Assembly (NCBI RefSeq): GCF_035999195.1 | Contig: NZ_DASYGY010000009.1 | Location: 744,001-808,000 of the forward strand | Origin: Pseudoxanthomonas sp. | Lineage (GTDB): Bacteria; Pseudomonadota; Gammaproteobacteria; Xanthomonadales; Xanthomonadaceae | Length of the DNA: 64,000 nucleotides | Reading direction: 5' to 3' | Notes under the pieces: generated by a model | What the model saw: the letters and a program-made list of their open reading frames with translations, nothing else | What the model was told of the DNA's origin: nothing | Database searches by the model: none | Made by a program: the position numbers and the translations under genes | Part shown: positions 1 to 8,564 of the stretch, piece by piece | Numbering within the stretch: the stretch's first letter is position 1 | Layout of the letters: each line of letters opens with the position of its first letter

Positions 1-495
1 GGCGGCTCGCTGGCCACGCTGTACCGCATCTTCGGCGACAAGGAAGGCCTGGCCTGCGCCATCCTCGAGCGGCGCATGGACCTGCACATCCACGTGCTCA
101 GCGACCTCAACCTGACCGAACTGTCGCCCGAACAGGCATTGCGCCGCGTGGCGATCCGCATGGCGCAGCTGATGGCCGGTCGCGACTCGCAGGTGGTGTA
201 CCGCATCGTGATCGGCGAAGGACAATCGTTCCCGGCCTTGCGCGACTGGTTCTTCGACCACGTGGTGGCGTCGATCCGGCAGACGCTGGAGGACTATTTC
301 GAGCAGCAGGTCGCCGCGGGCCGCCTGCAACTGCCCTCGCCCAAGGCGGCTGCGGCCCAGTTCTACATGAGCCTGTTCGGCGACCAGGTGGTGCGCCTGG
401 CGGCCGGCAGCACCCACATGCCGGATGTCGACACGCTGGAAGCCCAGGCGCTGGCGGCGGTGGACCTGTTCCTGCGGGGCGCACTGCCGCGCTGA
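1..495 (+). CDS. TetR/AcrR-type transcriptional regulator, 5' truncated by window edge
   Basis: C-terminal part of a TetR-family DNA-binding repressor; the start lies left of the window. The frame is open from base 1, and its first residues (GGSLATLYRIFGDKEGL) are the end of the TetR helix-turn-helix with the usual TLYRxFGDKEGL signature, so roughly the first 40 residues are missing. The other ~145 residues look like the helical ligand-binding and dimerisation domain, AefR-like in style. The first internal ATG (base 76) lies after the helix-turn-helix and is not a credible start. Ligand and target genes cannot be told from the sequence. The next gene on the same strand begins 72 bases downstream and encodes an unrelated oxidoreductase. 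Confidence 0.85.
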   Translation, partial: GGSLATLYRIFGDKEGLACAILERRMDLHIHVLSDLNLTELSPEQALRRVAIRMAQLMAGRDSQVVYRIVIGEGQSFPALRDWFFDHVVASIRQTLEDYFEQQVAAGRLQLPSPKAAAAQFYMSLFGDQVVRLAAGSTHMPDVDTLEAQALAAVDLFLRGALPR

Positions 496-567
496 CCGCG
501 CGTACCTTCACCCCGTCCTGTCGGGCGCGGTGCCAGCATTCCCGCACCCAACATCGGCGGGACATGC

Positions 568-1782
568 ATGGATCTGAAAAGCGGCTATCCCTTCTGGGCC
601 GTCAGCAACGGGCTGATGCAGGCGTTTCCGCAACTGGACGCCGACCATCGCTGCGACGTGGCGGTCCTCGGTGGCGGCATCACGGGTGCGCTGATCGCCG
701 ATGAGCTGGCGCAGCATGGCTTCGACGTGGTGGTGCTGGAGCAGCGCGACATCGGCTGGGGCAGCACGGCGGCCAGCACGGCGCTGCTGCAGTACGAGAT
801 CGACACCCACCTGGTCGACCTGGCCAAGCGCCACGGCGAAGACGATGCCGCGCTGGCCTATCGCGCCTGCGCAGACGCCATCGACCGGTTGCACGAGGTG
901 GCCTCGGCCTGGCGCGATGTCGGCTTCGCCCGCAACCGCAGCCTGTACTACGCCAGCCGGCGCCGCGATGTCGCCAGCCTGGAAGAAGAGTGCGCGGCCA
1001 GGCAGAAACACGGCCTGGAGGTGGAACTGCTGTCGTCCGACCGCGTGCGCGAGGATTACGGCTTCGATGCGCCTGCCGCCCTGCTCAGCCGGCAGGCCGC
1101 GCGCGTGGACCCGTATCGTCTGACCTATCGCCTGCTGCAGCGCCTTCAGAAGCAGGGCGCCTCGGTCTTCGACAGGACCCGCGTGGAGGAGATCGCGCCC
1201 ACCACGCGCGGCGTGACGCTGCGAACCGATACCGGGCTGACCGTGCGCGCCGGGCATCTGGTGGTCGCGGCGGGCTACGCGAGCCAGCACTGGCTGAAGC
1301 AATCGGTGGCGCGCAATCGCAGCAGCTATGCGGTGATCAGCGACCCGCTGCCGGACGCGGCGCTGGGCTTTCTCGGCGATACCCTGCTGTGGGAAACCGC
1401 CCGCCCCTACCTGTACGCGCGCACCACCTCCGACCGCCGTCTGCTGTTGGGGGGAGAAGACGATTCCGTCGACATTCCGGCCAAGCGCGACGCGCGCGTG
1501 GAGAAGAAGGCGCGCACGCTGCTGAAGCGGCTGAAGGACCTGTTTCCCGAACTCGCGTTCACCCCGGCATTCTCCTGGGCCGGCACCTTCGCCGAAACCG
1601 AGGACGGCCTGCCGTTCTTCGGTCCGCACCGACAGTGGGGGCCGCGCGTGCACTTCGCCATGGCATACGGCGGCAACGGCATCACCTACAGCATGCTCGG
1701 TGCCGGGCTGCTGCGCGCGCTGATCGAGCGGCGCAAGCACGCCCTGTGGCCGTTGTTCTCGTTCGAGCGGCTGGAACGCTGA
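568..1782 (+). CDS. FAD-dependent oxidoreductase, DAO (glycine/D-amino-acid oxidase-like) family
   Basis: 404-residue flavoprotein. The N-terminal dinucleotide-binding motif VLGGGITGALIADEL (about residues 33-47) is followed by the acidic end of the second strand (VVVLEQRDIGWGST), as in the DAO superfamily. The C-terminal part has the matching FAD-contacting segment (ETEDGLPFFGP, then AMAYGGNGITYSMLGA). The length is normal for soluble DAO oxidases. The family oxidises amines, amino acids or glycerol-3-phosphate, but no substrate-defining residues can be assigned here. No signal peptide is seen, so it is probably cytoplasmic. It starts at an ATG just after the TetR gene and ends 89 bases before a small charged protein; a shared operon is possible but not shown. 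Confidence 0.85.
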   Translation: MDLKSGYPFWAVSNGLMQAFPQLDADHRCDVAVLGGGITGALIADELAQHGFDVVVLEQRDIGWGSTAASTALLQYEIDTHLVDLAKRHGEDDAALAYRACADAIDRLHEVASAWRDVGFARNRSLYYASRRRDVASLEEECAARQKHGLEVELLSSDRVREDYGFDAPAALLSRQAARVDPYRLTYRLLQRLQKQGASVFDRTRVEEIAPTTRGVTLRTDTGLTVRAGHLVVAAGYASQHWLKQSVARNRSSYAVISDPLPDAALGFLGDTLLWETARPYLYARTTSDRRLLLGGEDDSVDIPAKRDARVEKKARTLLKRLKDLFPELAFTPAFSWAGTFAETEDGLPFFGPHRQWGPRVHFAMAYGGNGITYSMLGAGLLRALIERRKHALWPLFSFERLER

Positions 1783-1871
1783 CGCCCCACCACGCCGCGT
1801 TGACATCCACGTCATGTCCGCATCACGCGCATCGGTGCAGGCTGATCGAACATCCCGACTGGAGTACGGTC

Positions 1872-2054
1872 ATGCCCCGTGGCGACAAATCCGCCTACAC
1901 CGAAAAACAGAAGCGCCAGGCCGAACACATCGAGCAGTCCGAGCGCGAGCAAGGGCGATCGAAGGAAGAGGCGGAGCGTATCGCCTGGGCCACGGTCAAC
2001 AAGCAGGATGGCGGCGGCAAGAAGTCGGGTTCGGGACGCGCGAAGGCGCAATGA
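1872..2054 (+). CDS. small charged protein (plasmid stabilisation-like family)
   Basis: 60-residue, very hydrophilic protein beginning MPRGDKSAYTEKQKRQAEHI and ending in a Gly/Ser/Lys-rich tail. The middle (EHIEQSEREQGRSKEEAERI then AWATVNKQ) matches a widespread family of short proteins often labelled 'plasmid stabilisation protein', although no such role is established. The ATG is preceded by GGAG at a suitable distance (about base 1861). It contains no cysteine, membrane segment or enzyme motif. The gene follows the oxidoreductase by 89 bases on the same strand and nearly abuts the convergent gene at 2057. Function unknown. Confidence 0.75.
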   Translation: MPRGDKSAYTEKQKRQAEHIEQSEREQGRSKEEAERIAWATVNKQDGGGKKSGSGRAKAQ

Positions 2055-2056
2055 GG

Positions 2057-2503
2057 CTACGGTGAGCCGGACGGCCACCATCCCTTGCCGGTCAGCGCAT
2101 ACCGGTCCGCGGCGCGCTCGAACGGATTGCGGACGCTGACGCCGCCGCACAGCAGGTAGACCGGCAGGAACAGCGGTCCCAGGACCATGTACTGGTAGAC
2201 GTGCGCACGCTCGTGGTCGCCCAGGCGGATGCGAGGATGTTGCGTGCGCCCCGCACGGTGCTCATAGGTGACGCATTCCGACTCCAGCGTATCGCCGGTA
2301 TGCAGGATGCTGTTGCCGAAGGTGATCGCGCCACCGGGGCCCCACGGCCAGTGATGGAACACGACCGCGAAATCGCGCCGATTCCATTCCGGTCGCGCGC
2401 CGAAGGGCATCCCCGCGATGCCGGCCACGAGGCCGACCACGGTATTGGGAACGGCCCAGACGACGCCGAGCGCACGTGCGATCCACAGACCGGCCGGCGC
2501 CAT
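2057..2503 (-). CDS. hypothetical membrane-associated protein with an HExxH motif
   Basis: 148-residue protein with a hydrophobic N-terminal segment (about residues 5-32, ARALGVVWAVPNTVVGLVAG) and a second hydrophobic stretch (MVLGPLFLPVYLLCGG). Between them lies GDHERAHVYQY, which contains HERAH, a match to the zinc-protease HExxH motif, and a downstream acidic segment (ERAADRYA) could supply a third ligand. Proteins of this layout are common in Xanthomonadaceae and annotated only as hypothetical. Peptidase activity is an inference from the motif alone. It precedes the PspC-like gene's downstream end by only 3 bases on the same strand, so the two are probably co-transcribed. Confidence 0.7.
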   Translation of the reverse strand: MAPAGLWIARALGVVWAVPNTVVGLVAGIAGMPFGARPEWNRRDFAVVFHHWPWGPGGAITFGNSILHTGDTLESECVTYEHRAGRTQHPRIRLGDHERAHVYQYMVLGPLFLPVYLLCGGVSVRNPFERAADRYALTGKGWWPSGSP

Positions 2504-2506
2504 CGC

Positions 2507-2713
2507 TCAATCCTGTTCGTTGGGCATCAACAGCCAGAGGATCAGGTAGACCAGCATCCCCGGGAATGCCGCCGACGCGATCGACACGATCACGAACAGG
2601 ACGCGCAGCAGTGTGGAACTCCAGCCGTAGCGATGCGCGATGCCGCCCATCACGCCGGCGATCATGCGGTCGTTCAGCGAGCGGGCGAAGGGTTTGGAGG
2701 TCGTGTTGTTCAT
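2507..2713 (-). CDS. PspC-domain small membrane protein
   Basis: 68-residue inner-membrane protein. Residues 10-40 (SLNDRMIAGVMGGIAHRYGW) carry the PspC-domain hallmark (R-x-I-x-GVxGGIA) and are followed by one long hydrophobic segment (VLFVIVSIASAAFPGMLVYL then ILWLLMP). In PspC proteins this domain senses or transmits envelope stress; whether this short stand-alone version does so is not known. It lies directly upstream of the HExxH membrane protein, with 3 bases between them, which suggests one transcript. The start codon ATG at 2713 follows GAGGGGAGTAGC on the coding strand, a reasonable ribosome site. Confidence 0.85.
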   Translation of the reverse strand: MNNTTSKPFARSLNDRMIAGVMGGIAHRYGWSSTLLRVLFVIVSIASAAFPGMLVYLILWLLMPNEQD

Positions 2714-2755
2714 CGCCAGCTACTCCCCTCGGTGGTCTGTCCCGAGTCTAGCGCG

Positions 2756-3133
2756 TCAGCGGACCGGCGCACCTGAACCGCGCAGCGCTTCCAGCCTGGC
2801 CTTGAACCAGGCGGCCGCCGGCTGCACGGGCTGGCCGGGACACCGCACCTGATAGGCACGCCCGCTGAGGCTGCTCTTGCTGGCGGCGCGTTCGATGAAC
2901 AACTCGGCGGTGTCGGCCAGATCGCGCTTGAGCAGGTACTCGTACTTGCGCTGAAGATGCCTGCGCGCTTCCTCGCGTCCATGCCACGTGCCGTTGCGCT
3001 GGAACTCGCATGACGAGGCGGACAGCGCGTCCATCAGGCCCTGGATTTCGCGCTTGGCGGTCTGCGACGGCGCGGCCGACACGAGCCCGGAAAAAGCGAT
3101 CAGGCAGGTGGCGAAGGTGAGGCGTGACAGCAT
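2756..3133 (-). CDS. secreted DUF5329-like protein
   Basis: 125-residue protein with a clear Sec signal peptide (MLSRLTFATCLIAFSGLVSA, cleavage likely after residue 20). The mature part (REIQGLMDALSASSCEFQRN...GREEARRHLQRKYEYLLKR then FIERAASKSSLSGRAYQVRC) resembles DUF5329 proteins: a short helical periplasmic domain with two conserved cysteines that may form a disulfide. Function is unknown for the family. It stands alone between the PspC/HExxH pair and a palindromic repeat at 3174-3308. Confidence 0.75.
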   Translation of the reverse strand: MLSRLTFATCLIAFSGLVSAAPSQTAKREIQGLMDALSASSCEFQRNGTWHGREEARRHLQRKYEYLLKRDLADTAELFIERAASKSSLSGRAYQVRCPGQPVQPAAAWFKARLEALRGSGAPVR

Positions 3134-3173
3134 GGGATGAGCCTATCTCAACAGAGGTGAAGGAAGCGCGCTT

Positions 3174-3308
3174 CTGTAGGAGCGACGTCAGTCGCGACCG
3201 CGCGGCCGACGCGCCGACACCCGCAGGCCAAAGCCGAACAGGGAGACCTCGCTCCACCGACTTTCATATCCTGTCGGATCTCGGTCGCGACTGACGTCGC
3301 TCCTACAG
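3174..3308. repeat. palindromic intergenic repeat, GGAGCGACGT family, copy 1
   Basis: Perfect 27-bp inverted arms at 3174-3200 and 3282-3308 enclose 81 bp. The arms contain TGTAGGAGCGACGTCAGTCG and its complement. Three relatives occur in this window (6549, 10973, 11675). It lies between the DUF5329-like gene and the 3' end of phaC and has no coding potential of its own. Confidence 0.9.
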
Positions 3309-3324
3309 TAGGCAGTGCGCGCGC

Positions 3325-4395
3325 TTATCTTGCACGCTGCCCCAGCCAGTGGTGGATCGCCGTCGGCACTTCGCGCTGGGCCCGGCTGGACACGTAGATG
3401 CCGATATGGCCGCCCTTGAAGCTCAGCTCGGTGTAGTCGGCGGTGCCCACCACGTCCTTCAGCGCGCGCGAGGCATCCGGCGGCACCAGGTGGTCCTGCT
3501 CGGCGTAGATATTCAGCACCGGCATGTCGACGAAGCCCAGGTCCACCGCGTCGCCGCCGATCTCGATGCCGCCCTTGATGAAGCCGTTGCGCTGGTAGAA
3601 CTGCTTGATGAACTGACGGAAGGCTTCGCCCGCCAGGTCCGGCGAGTCGAAGATCCATTTCTCCATGCGCAGGAAATCCTCGATCGCCCGTTTGTCGTCG
3701 AGGATGTCCACGAGTCCCACGTACTTCTGCAGGTTCAGCCGGAACGGCTTCAGCATCAGGTAACAGGCGTTCATCATGTCGGCCGGCACGTTGCCCAGCG
3801 CATCGACGAACAGGTCCACGTCCAGTTCGCGCGTCCAGTGCGAGAGCATGTTGTCCGGCGTGTGGAAATCCACCGGCGTGACCATGGTGATCAGGTTCTT
3901 GACCTTCTCCGGGTGCAGCGAGGCATAGCACAGCGAGAACGCACCGCCCTGGCAGATCCCGAGGACGTTGATGGCATCGCGGCCGCTGCTGTCGCGCAGA
4001 TGGTCGACGGCACCGTCGATGAAGCGGTTGATGTAGTCGTCGAGTTCGAGGAAGCGGTCCGAGCGGTCGGGATAACCCCAGTCGATGACATAGACGTCCT
4101 CGCCCTGCGCCAGCAGGCCCTTCACCAGCGAGCGATCGTGCTGCAGGTCCACCATGTACGGGCGGTTGACCAGCGCGTAGACGATCAGCAGCGGAATCTT
4201 CGCCGTCGGCGCCTTCTCGCCGATGAACCGGTACAGCACGACCTTGCCGTCGCGCCAGACCTCCTGCTTCCGGGTGGCGCCGTAGTGGACGTCCTCCACC
4301 TCCGGCAGCGTATGCAGCCCGGCCGACAGCTTCTGCGTCAGCGTGGTGGCTTCCTGCGCCAAGGCTTCGGGGCTGAAGTTGAGCGGTCCGTTCAT
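3325..4395 (-). CDS. phaC: class III poly(3-hydroxyalkanoate) synthase subunit PhaC
   Basis: 356-residue catalytic subunit of class III PHA synthase, which polymerises (R)-3-hydroxyacyl-CoA, mainly 3-hydroxybutyryl-CoA, into storage granules. The lipase-like box is GICQGG with the nucleophile Cys148; Asp301 (EQDHLVPP) and His330 (KGGHIGIY) complete the triad at positions matching the Allochromatium enzyme. The length (~355) and absence of the long N-terminal region of class I enzymes identify class III. Its ATG overlaps the stop of phaE by 4 bases (4392-4395), indicating translational coupling and 1:1 production with PhaE, its required partner. Confidence 0.97.
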   Translation of the reverse strand: MNGPLNFSPEALAQEATTLTQKLSAGLHTLPEVEDVHYGATRKQEVWRDGKVVLYRFIGEKAPTAKIPLLIVYALVNRPYMVDLQHDRSLVKGLLAQGEDVYVIDWGYPDRSDRFLELDDYINRFIDGAVDHLRDSSGRDAINVLGICQGGAFSLCYASLHPEKVKNLITMVTPVDFHTPDNMLSHWTRELDVDLFVDALGNVPADMMNACYLMLKPFRLNLQKYVGLVDILDDKRAIEDFLRMEKWIFDSPDLAGEAFRQFIKQFYQRNGFIKGGIEIGGDAVDLGFVDMPVLNIYAEQDHLVPPDASRALKDVVGTADYTELSFKGGHIGIYVSSRAQREVPTAIHHWLGQRAR

Positions 4396-5786
4396 TTGCC
4401 TTTACCCCGTTTCGCCTTCTTGCCGGCCTTCGGTGCCTCGACGCCCGCGGCACGCGTGGCGTTTCGCGCCACCCAGTCCTTCATGGAGACGACCGCCGTC
4501 GCCTTGGCAACGGGAGCGGCGGTCTTCTTCGGTACGTCCCGCGCGGGCGATGTCTTCGGCGCCGTCTTGGCGACCGTTTTCTTCGTCTTGGCCGTCTCCT
4601 TCGGGGCGGCGCGGGTCGCCGTCGCCGCCGGTGCCCGCTTGCTTGCCACCGGCGCCGCCGCCGGAACGGCGCGGCGTGCAGACTTCTTCGCTGCCGGCTT
4701 CCTGGCCGCCTTGCGCGGCTTGGCCGCGGTCTTGGGCGCTGCCGCCTTGCGACGCGCAGGCGCCCGCTTCTTCGTTGCTTCCGGTTCCGCTGCGACGGGC
4801 GCGGATGCAGGCGGTGCCTCGACGACGACCGGCGTCTCCACGGGGGCCGCGGCGCGCGGCGCCGGTGCGCGGCGAGCGGGGGCCGCCTGCGCACGCGTCA
4901 GCTTTCGCAGCGCGCGCTCCAGTTCGACGATCTTGCGGTGGGCAGAATCGACTTCCGTCCGCGTCGGCATGCCGAACTGCGTGCAGACCTGCTCGACTTC
5001 GCGCTGCACGCCGAGGCGCAGCCGCGCCTGCGCGTTGGCCAGGCCACCGTACGCATGACGGAAGTCGTCGGACATCGCGACCTTCGCGTATGCCTCTTCG
5101 GCCGCGTCGATCCAGAGATCGAACAGCGCGCGGGCATTCTGCAACTGGCGGCCGGGTTCGGCATGCTCCTCCAGCTTGCGCTCGAAGCGCGCGAACGCAT
5201 CCTGCGCCACCTGCAGCATGAGCTGGTCGTACTCGCCGACCTGGCGCTGGTAGTCCTGGTAGGCCTGCGCCAGATGCTGCCAGCGCTCCTGGTGTTCGCG
5301 CGACAGGCCGAACGTGGGCAGGTGCATCCAGCGCTCGCCGTCGCGCTGCAGGTTGTCCAGCCACGGACGCATCTGCTGCATCCAGCCGTCCAGACCATGC
5401 GCGCCGCCCTGCATGCTGCGGAAGATGTCGGCGAACGGATTGTGCGCGGGCGTCGGTTCGGCCATGCCGAGCGCCGAGCGCCACGCGCGGCCGATGTCGG
5501 TGGCGTCATGGTCGCGGCCGCTGAACTGCGCGGCGACCTGCTGCATCTGCCCGAACCACTGGCTCGCCTGGCGCTGGAACCGGCCCACGGCCTCATCCAC
5601 CTGGGGCTGCCCGCCGGGCACCAGCTTCGACCACCAGTCGACCGTCTGCTGCCAGCCCGGCGCAGCGCCGGGCATGGACATCGACGGCGTGGCGCCGGCC
5701 TGCCGCAGGGCATCGCCCCACAGGCTCCAGTACTGCTGGGCGACGGATTCGAAATCGCCCGGCCACGGTGGAACGGAATTTGCCAT
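4392..5786 (-). CDS. phaE: class III PHA synthase subunit PhaE with basic, histone-like C-terminal tail
   Basis: 464-residue partner of PhaC. The N-terminal ~310 residues have the PhaE signature (QQYWSLWGDALRQ near the start; YGGLANAQARLRLGVQREVE and an FGMPTRTEVDSAHRKIVELE segment near residue 270). PhaE activates PhaC and forms the synthase complex on granules. From about residue 305 the protein turns into a 150-residue Lys/Ala/Pro-rich tail with repeats such as KPRKAARKPAAKKSARRA, absent from the classic ~360-residue PhaE and like histone H1 or the DNA-binding tails of PhaF and PhaM. A role in linking granules to the nucleoid is an inference. It is the first gene of the phaEC pair. Confidence 0.93.
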   Translation of the reverse strand: MANSVPPWPGDFESVAQQYWSLWGDALRQAGATPSMSMPGAAPGWQQTVDWWSKLVPGGQPQVDEAVGRFQRQASQWFGQMQQVAAQFSGRDHDATDIGRAWRSALGMAEPTPAHNPFADIFRSMQGGAHGLDGWMQQMRPWLDNLQRDGERWMHLPTFGLSREHQERWQHLAQAYQDYQRQVGEYDQLMLQVAQDAFARFERKLEEHAEPGRQLQNARALFDLWIDAAEEAYAKVAMSDDFRHAYGGLANAQARLRLGVQREVEQVCTQFGMPTRTEVDSAHRKIVELERALRKLTRAQAAPARRAPAPRAAAPVETPVVVEAPPASAPVAAEPEATKKRAPARRKAAAPKTAAKPRKAARKPAAKKSARRAVPAAAPVASKRAPAATATRAAPKETAKTKKTVAKTAPKTSPARDVPKKTAAPVAKATAVVSMKDWVARNATRAAGVEAPKAGKKAKRGKGK

Positions 5787-5856
5787 GTGCCCTCCTGTCC
5801 CGACCGATTCTAGCCGCGGCCGGCGGCGCGTGCATGACGCGCCCTCACCTCACGGC

Positions 5857-6471
5857 TCAGGGCTTGGGAATGCGCAGCGTCTTGCTGATCATCAGCGTGC
5901 CGGACACGGCGTACAGCAGCACCAGCGGGTGCAGCAGCCAGGGCCCCAGCTTCACCTCGCCCAGCCACAGCTGCGGGCCCACGTGGCCCAGGTACGCGGC
6001 GATGGCCAGCAATACCACCAGCAGCAGGCTGGTGGGAATGGGCGTGCCCTCGAAGAACTTCACCTTGTCGCCGCCGTCGGCCAGCGTCTCGGCGGTGACG
6101 TTGTAGCGCGCCAGCCGGCTCACACCGCAGGCCACGAAATACGACAGCACCAGCCAGTCCCAGCCGCCCTGCATGCCACAGGCATAGGCCAGCGCGGCCG
6201 GCGCCACGCCGAAGGAAATGACGTCGGCCAGCGAGTCCAGTTCGCGCCCCAGTACGGAGGCCTGCTTGCGCCAGCGCGCCACGCGACCGTCCAGCGCGTC
6301 GAGGATGAAGGCCAGCGGGATCAGCGCCATGCCGATCATCAGGTCGCGCAGGATGCCTTCCTGCAGGAAGCGCATCGACGCGAACACCGCGCCGGTGCCG
6401 CAGAACGCATTGCCCAGCGTGAACCAGTCGGCCAGCTGGAAGTCGCGGATCATCGAGAAGTGTCGGGACAT
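5857..6471 (-). CDS. pssA: CDP-diacylglycerol--serine O-phosphatidyltransferase
   Basis: 204-residue integral membrane enzyme that makes phosphatidylserine from CDP-diacylglycerol and serine, the first step to phosphatidylethanolamine. The CDP-alcohol phosphotransferase motif DG-x2-AR-x8-G-x3-D-x3-D is complete (DALDGRVARWRKQASVLGRE then LDSLADVISFG). Several hydrophobic segments follow, ending in a KTLRIPKP tail. The start chosen is ATG at 6471 (MSRHFSMIRDFQLADWFTLG), the usual N-terminus of this family; the frame stays open further upstream, but that extension runs into the repeat at 6549-6655 and is not protein-like. Confidence 0.93.
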   Translation of the reverse strand: MSRHFSMIRDFQLADWFTLGNAFCGTGAVFASMRFLQEGILRDLMIGMALIPLAFILDALDGRVARWRKQASVLGRELDSLADVISFGVAPAALAYACGMQGGWDWLVLSYFVACGVSRLARYNVTAETLADGGDKVKFFEGTPIPTSLLLVVLLAIAAYLGHVGPQLWLGEVKLGPWLLHPLVLLYAVSGTLMISKTLRIPKP

Positions 6472-6548
6472 GGGGGCAGTCGTGACCGAGGATGGCCTAC
6501 AGGGTAAGCGGAACCGGGTGAAACCGTTGTGGGCACCTGTTTCTCCGG

Positions 6549-6655
6549 TGTGGGAGCGACGTAAGTCGCGATCCAACGAAGTCCGGATGGATGGAATCCC
6601 TCCAGATGCCTCCCGCGACACCGACGATCCGTTCGCGACTTACGTCGCTCCCACA
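6549..6655. repeat. palindromic intergenic repeat, GGAGCGACGT family, copy 2
   Basis: Perfect 23-bp inverted arms at 6549-6571 and 6633-6655 (TGTGGGAGCGACGTAAGTCG in the left arm) enclose 61 bp. It sits between the start of pssA and the stop of the oligomer hydrolase gene. This copy shares both variant bases (TGTGGGAG, GTAAG) with the copy at 11675. Confidence 0.9.
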
Positions 6656-6666
6656 ACGGCGATCAC

Positions 6667-8502
6667 CTACCTCGGAATCGCCAGTTGGCTGGCCTCAACG
6701 CTGCCCGCGCCCCGCGGCTGCGCGCTGATCAACGCATTCGCCGGCAGTTCGCGGCGGCCATCCAGCGTGGCATCGACCTGGTCCAGCGCGGCATAGACAT
6801 AGGGCAGCAGAGGAACGTAGCGCGCACCGTACGCCGGCAGCGCCAGGAACCCGTCGAAATGCTGCGCATTGCGTACCTGCCAGTAGCGCACGTCGGGATT
6901 GGCGGCACGCGCCGCCGCGACGTAGGGCGCGCTGGAGAACGCCGGCGGCACCAGTCCATCGTCCAGACCGTGGATCACCACCACCGGACGGCGCGTCTTC
7001 GGGAAGCGCGCTGCCGTCTGTGCGACCCCCGCCTGCACACGGCGCGCGTCATCGCTGCTGCCGTGCTGCAACGCGCGCAGGCACTGCAGTCCGGGCAGCG
7101 GGAAGTCGGGAGCGGCCAGCTTCGTGTCGACGATGCCGACCCCCGCGCCCGGCGGAATACCGCTGCCTTCGGACCACCACGCGGCGCGCTCGGCGGCCGT
7201 CGCGGCGCGCGCAGTAAAGTCGGCGTTCTGCGCCGAGAACGCGAAGCCACACGGATGCTCGCCCACGCCGTAACGGCCGTAGGCGGACGCGTACGTCACC
7301 GCCACCGCCCGCCACAGGTCGAAGCCCACGCTCAGCGCGCCGGCGACCAGCGCCTCGTCGGTCCAGCCGTTCGCCTTAAGCTGCGCGCGGGCCGACGCGG
7401 CCTGCGCCTTCGCATCCGCGCCGGTGACGAGCCCTGCCGCCTTCAGCGTGGCGCAGCGCGCCGTCCACAGCGGTTCGACCTGCGCACGCAGCGGCGGCTG
7501 CGGCAGGGATTCCGCCGGCAGGTCCAGCAGCGCGCACGGCATCAGCAGCGCGGCCTCGGTGGTGTAGTCGTACAGCGAACGCGCGCCGGGTGCATCGGCG
7601 GCGTAGATGTTCGGTTCGCCGGCGACCACGGCGTCCAGCCAGCCGCCCTCTTCCTCGCTGGCACGCAGTACCGCGCCGCCACCGTTGGAGATGCCGACCG
7701 CGATGACGCGCGTGTTGTCGAAACGGAACGGCGCCGCCTGCGGGAAGGCCTGGTCCAGCGCAGCCAGCGCGAATTCGGCCGCCTGCTTCACGTGGCGGCC
7801 CCAGTCCGCCTCGGGATTGTCCTTGGAATGCGCGTGCTTGACCGCCACGCCACTGGCGCCGACCGGCGCGTCGGGCGTGAAGGCGAGCGTGTCGACCCCG
7901 AGTTCGCCGATCGTGCCGTCCTCGCGCGCGCCGCGCTGGTCGGTCAGGTCGAAGTAGTCCGTGCCGGCGCCCTTGTCGGTGTAGGCGACCGCACAGCCCT
8001 TCGGCAGCGCCCATGGCGCGGCGACCGCGATGGCGCCGTAGACGCCACGCGAGCCGGACGAGGCCGTGACCACGACGCAGCGCTTCGTCGCATCGAAATT
8101 ATCCGGCACCTGCACCAGCACGCGGTGCGGCTGCTTCGCGCCGGCGACCGTCGCCAGCGCCGAATACTCGCGGCCGGGCACGCTGGCCACGTTGCCGTAG
8201 GCCTGCCCGTAACCGCCGGTCGGCGACAGGTCGGCGATGCCGCGCCAGTTCGCCCAGATCGCGCGGCGACGCAGTTCGGCCGGGGTCGGGTTGGCGGGAT
8301 CGGCGAACGCGGGCGCCGCCATCGCGCGCAGGCCGTCCAGGCCCAGGCCGGCGGTGAGCAGGTCGTCGCTGCCACGGTGCTCGGTGACGCGCTGGGGCTG
8401 GATCATGTGGGCCACCGCTTCAGGCTTGGAGGGGGCGCTGCTGCAGGCCGCCAGGGCCGCGCCGAGCAACACACCACAGGCAATGCGCGTCTTCGCGTTC
8501 AT
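6667..8502 (-). CDS. D-(-)-3-hydroxybutyrate oligomer hydrolase, lipoprotein
   Basis: 611-residue esterase of the 3HB-oligomer hydrolase family, which cleaves soluble 3-hydroxybutyrate oligomers to monomers. A lipoprotein signal ends in LAAC (Cys20), so the enzyme is predicted to be membrane-anchored outside the cytoplasm. Family segments are clear: RRRAIWANWRGIADLSPTGG, then AYTDKGAGTDYFDL, and the nucleophile elbow VGISNGGG with Ser272. Near the C-terminus VVIHGLDDGLVPPAFSS and NAQHFDGFLALP probably hold the Asp and His of the triad. It is transcribed divergently from the 3-hydroxybutyrate dehydrogenase gene, and the shared 133-bp region holds a palindromic motif also found before the GntP permease. 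Confidence 0.9.
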   Translation of the reverse strand: MNAKTRIACGVLLGAALAACSSAPSKPEAVAHMIQPQRVTEHRGSDDLLTAGLGLDGLRAMAAPAFADPANPTPAELRRRAIWANWRGIADLSPTGGYGQAYGNVASVPGREYSALATVAGAKQPHRVLVQVPDNFDATKRCVVVTASSGSRGVYGAIAVAAPWALPKGCAVAYTDKGAGTDYFDLTDQRGAREDGTIGELGVDTLAFTPDAPVGASGVAVKHAHSKDNPEADWGRHVKQAAEFALAALDQAFPQAAPFRFDNTRVIAVGISNGGGAVLRASEEEGGWLDAVVAGEPNIYAADAPGARSLYDYTTEAALLMPCALLDLPAESLPQPPLRAQVEPLWTARCATLKAAGLVTGADAKAQAASARAQLKANGWTDEALVAGALSVGFDLWRAVAVTYASAYGRYGVGEHPCGFAFSAQNADFTARAATAAERAAWWSEGSGIPPGAGVGIVDTKLAAPDFPLPGLQCLRALQHGSSDDARRVQAGVAQTAARFPKTRRPVVVIHGLDDGLVPPAFSSAPYVAAARAANPDVRYWQVRNAQHFDGFLALPAYGARYVPLLPYVYAALDQVDATLDGRRELPANALISAQPRGAGSVEASQLAIPR

Positions 8503-8564
8503 GCGTGGAAAGCGTCCAGGGTTCCGGTCAGTGCCATGAAACTACCCTCCGCGGGAAGCGCCGT

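Noticed and set aside
76..495. TetR gene starting at the ATG at base 76
   Set aside because: That start would remove the helix-turn-helix, and the frame is open to base 1 with conserved HTH residues.
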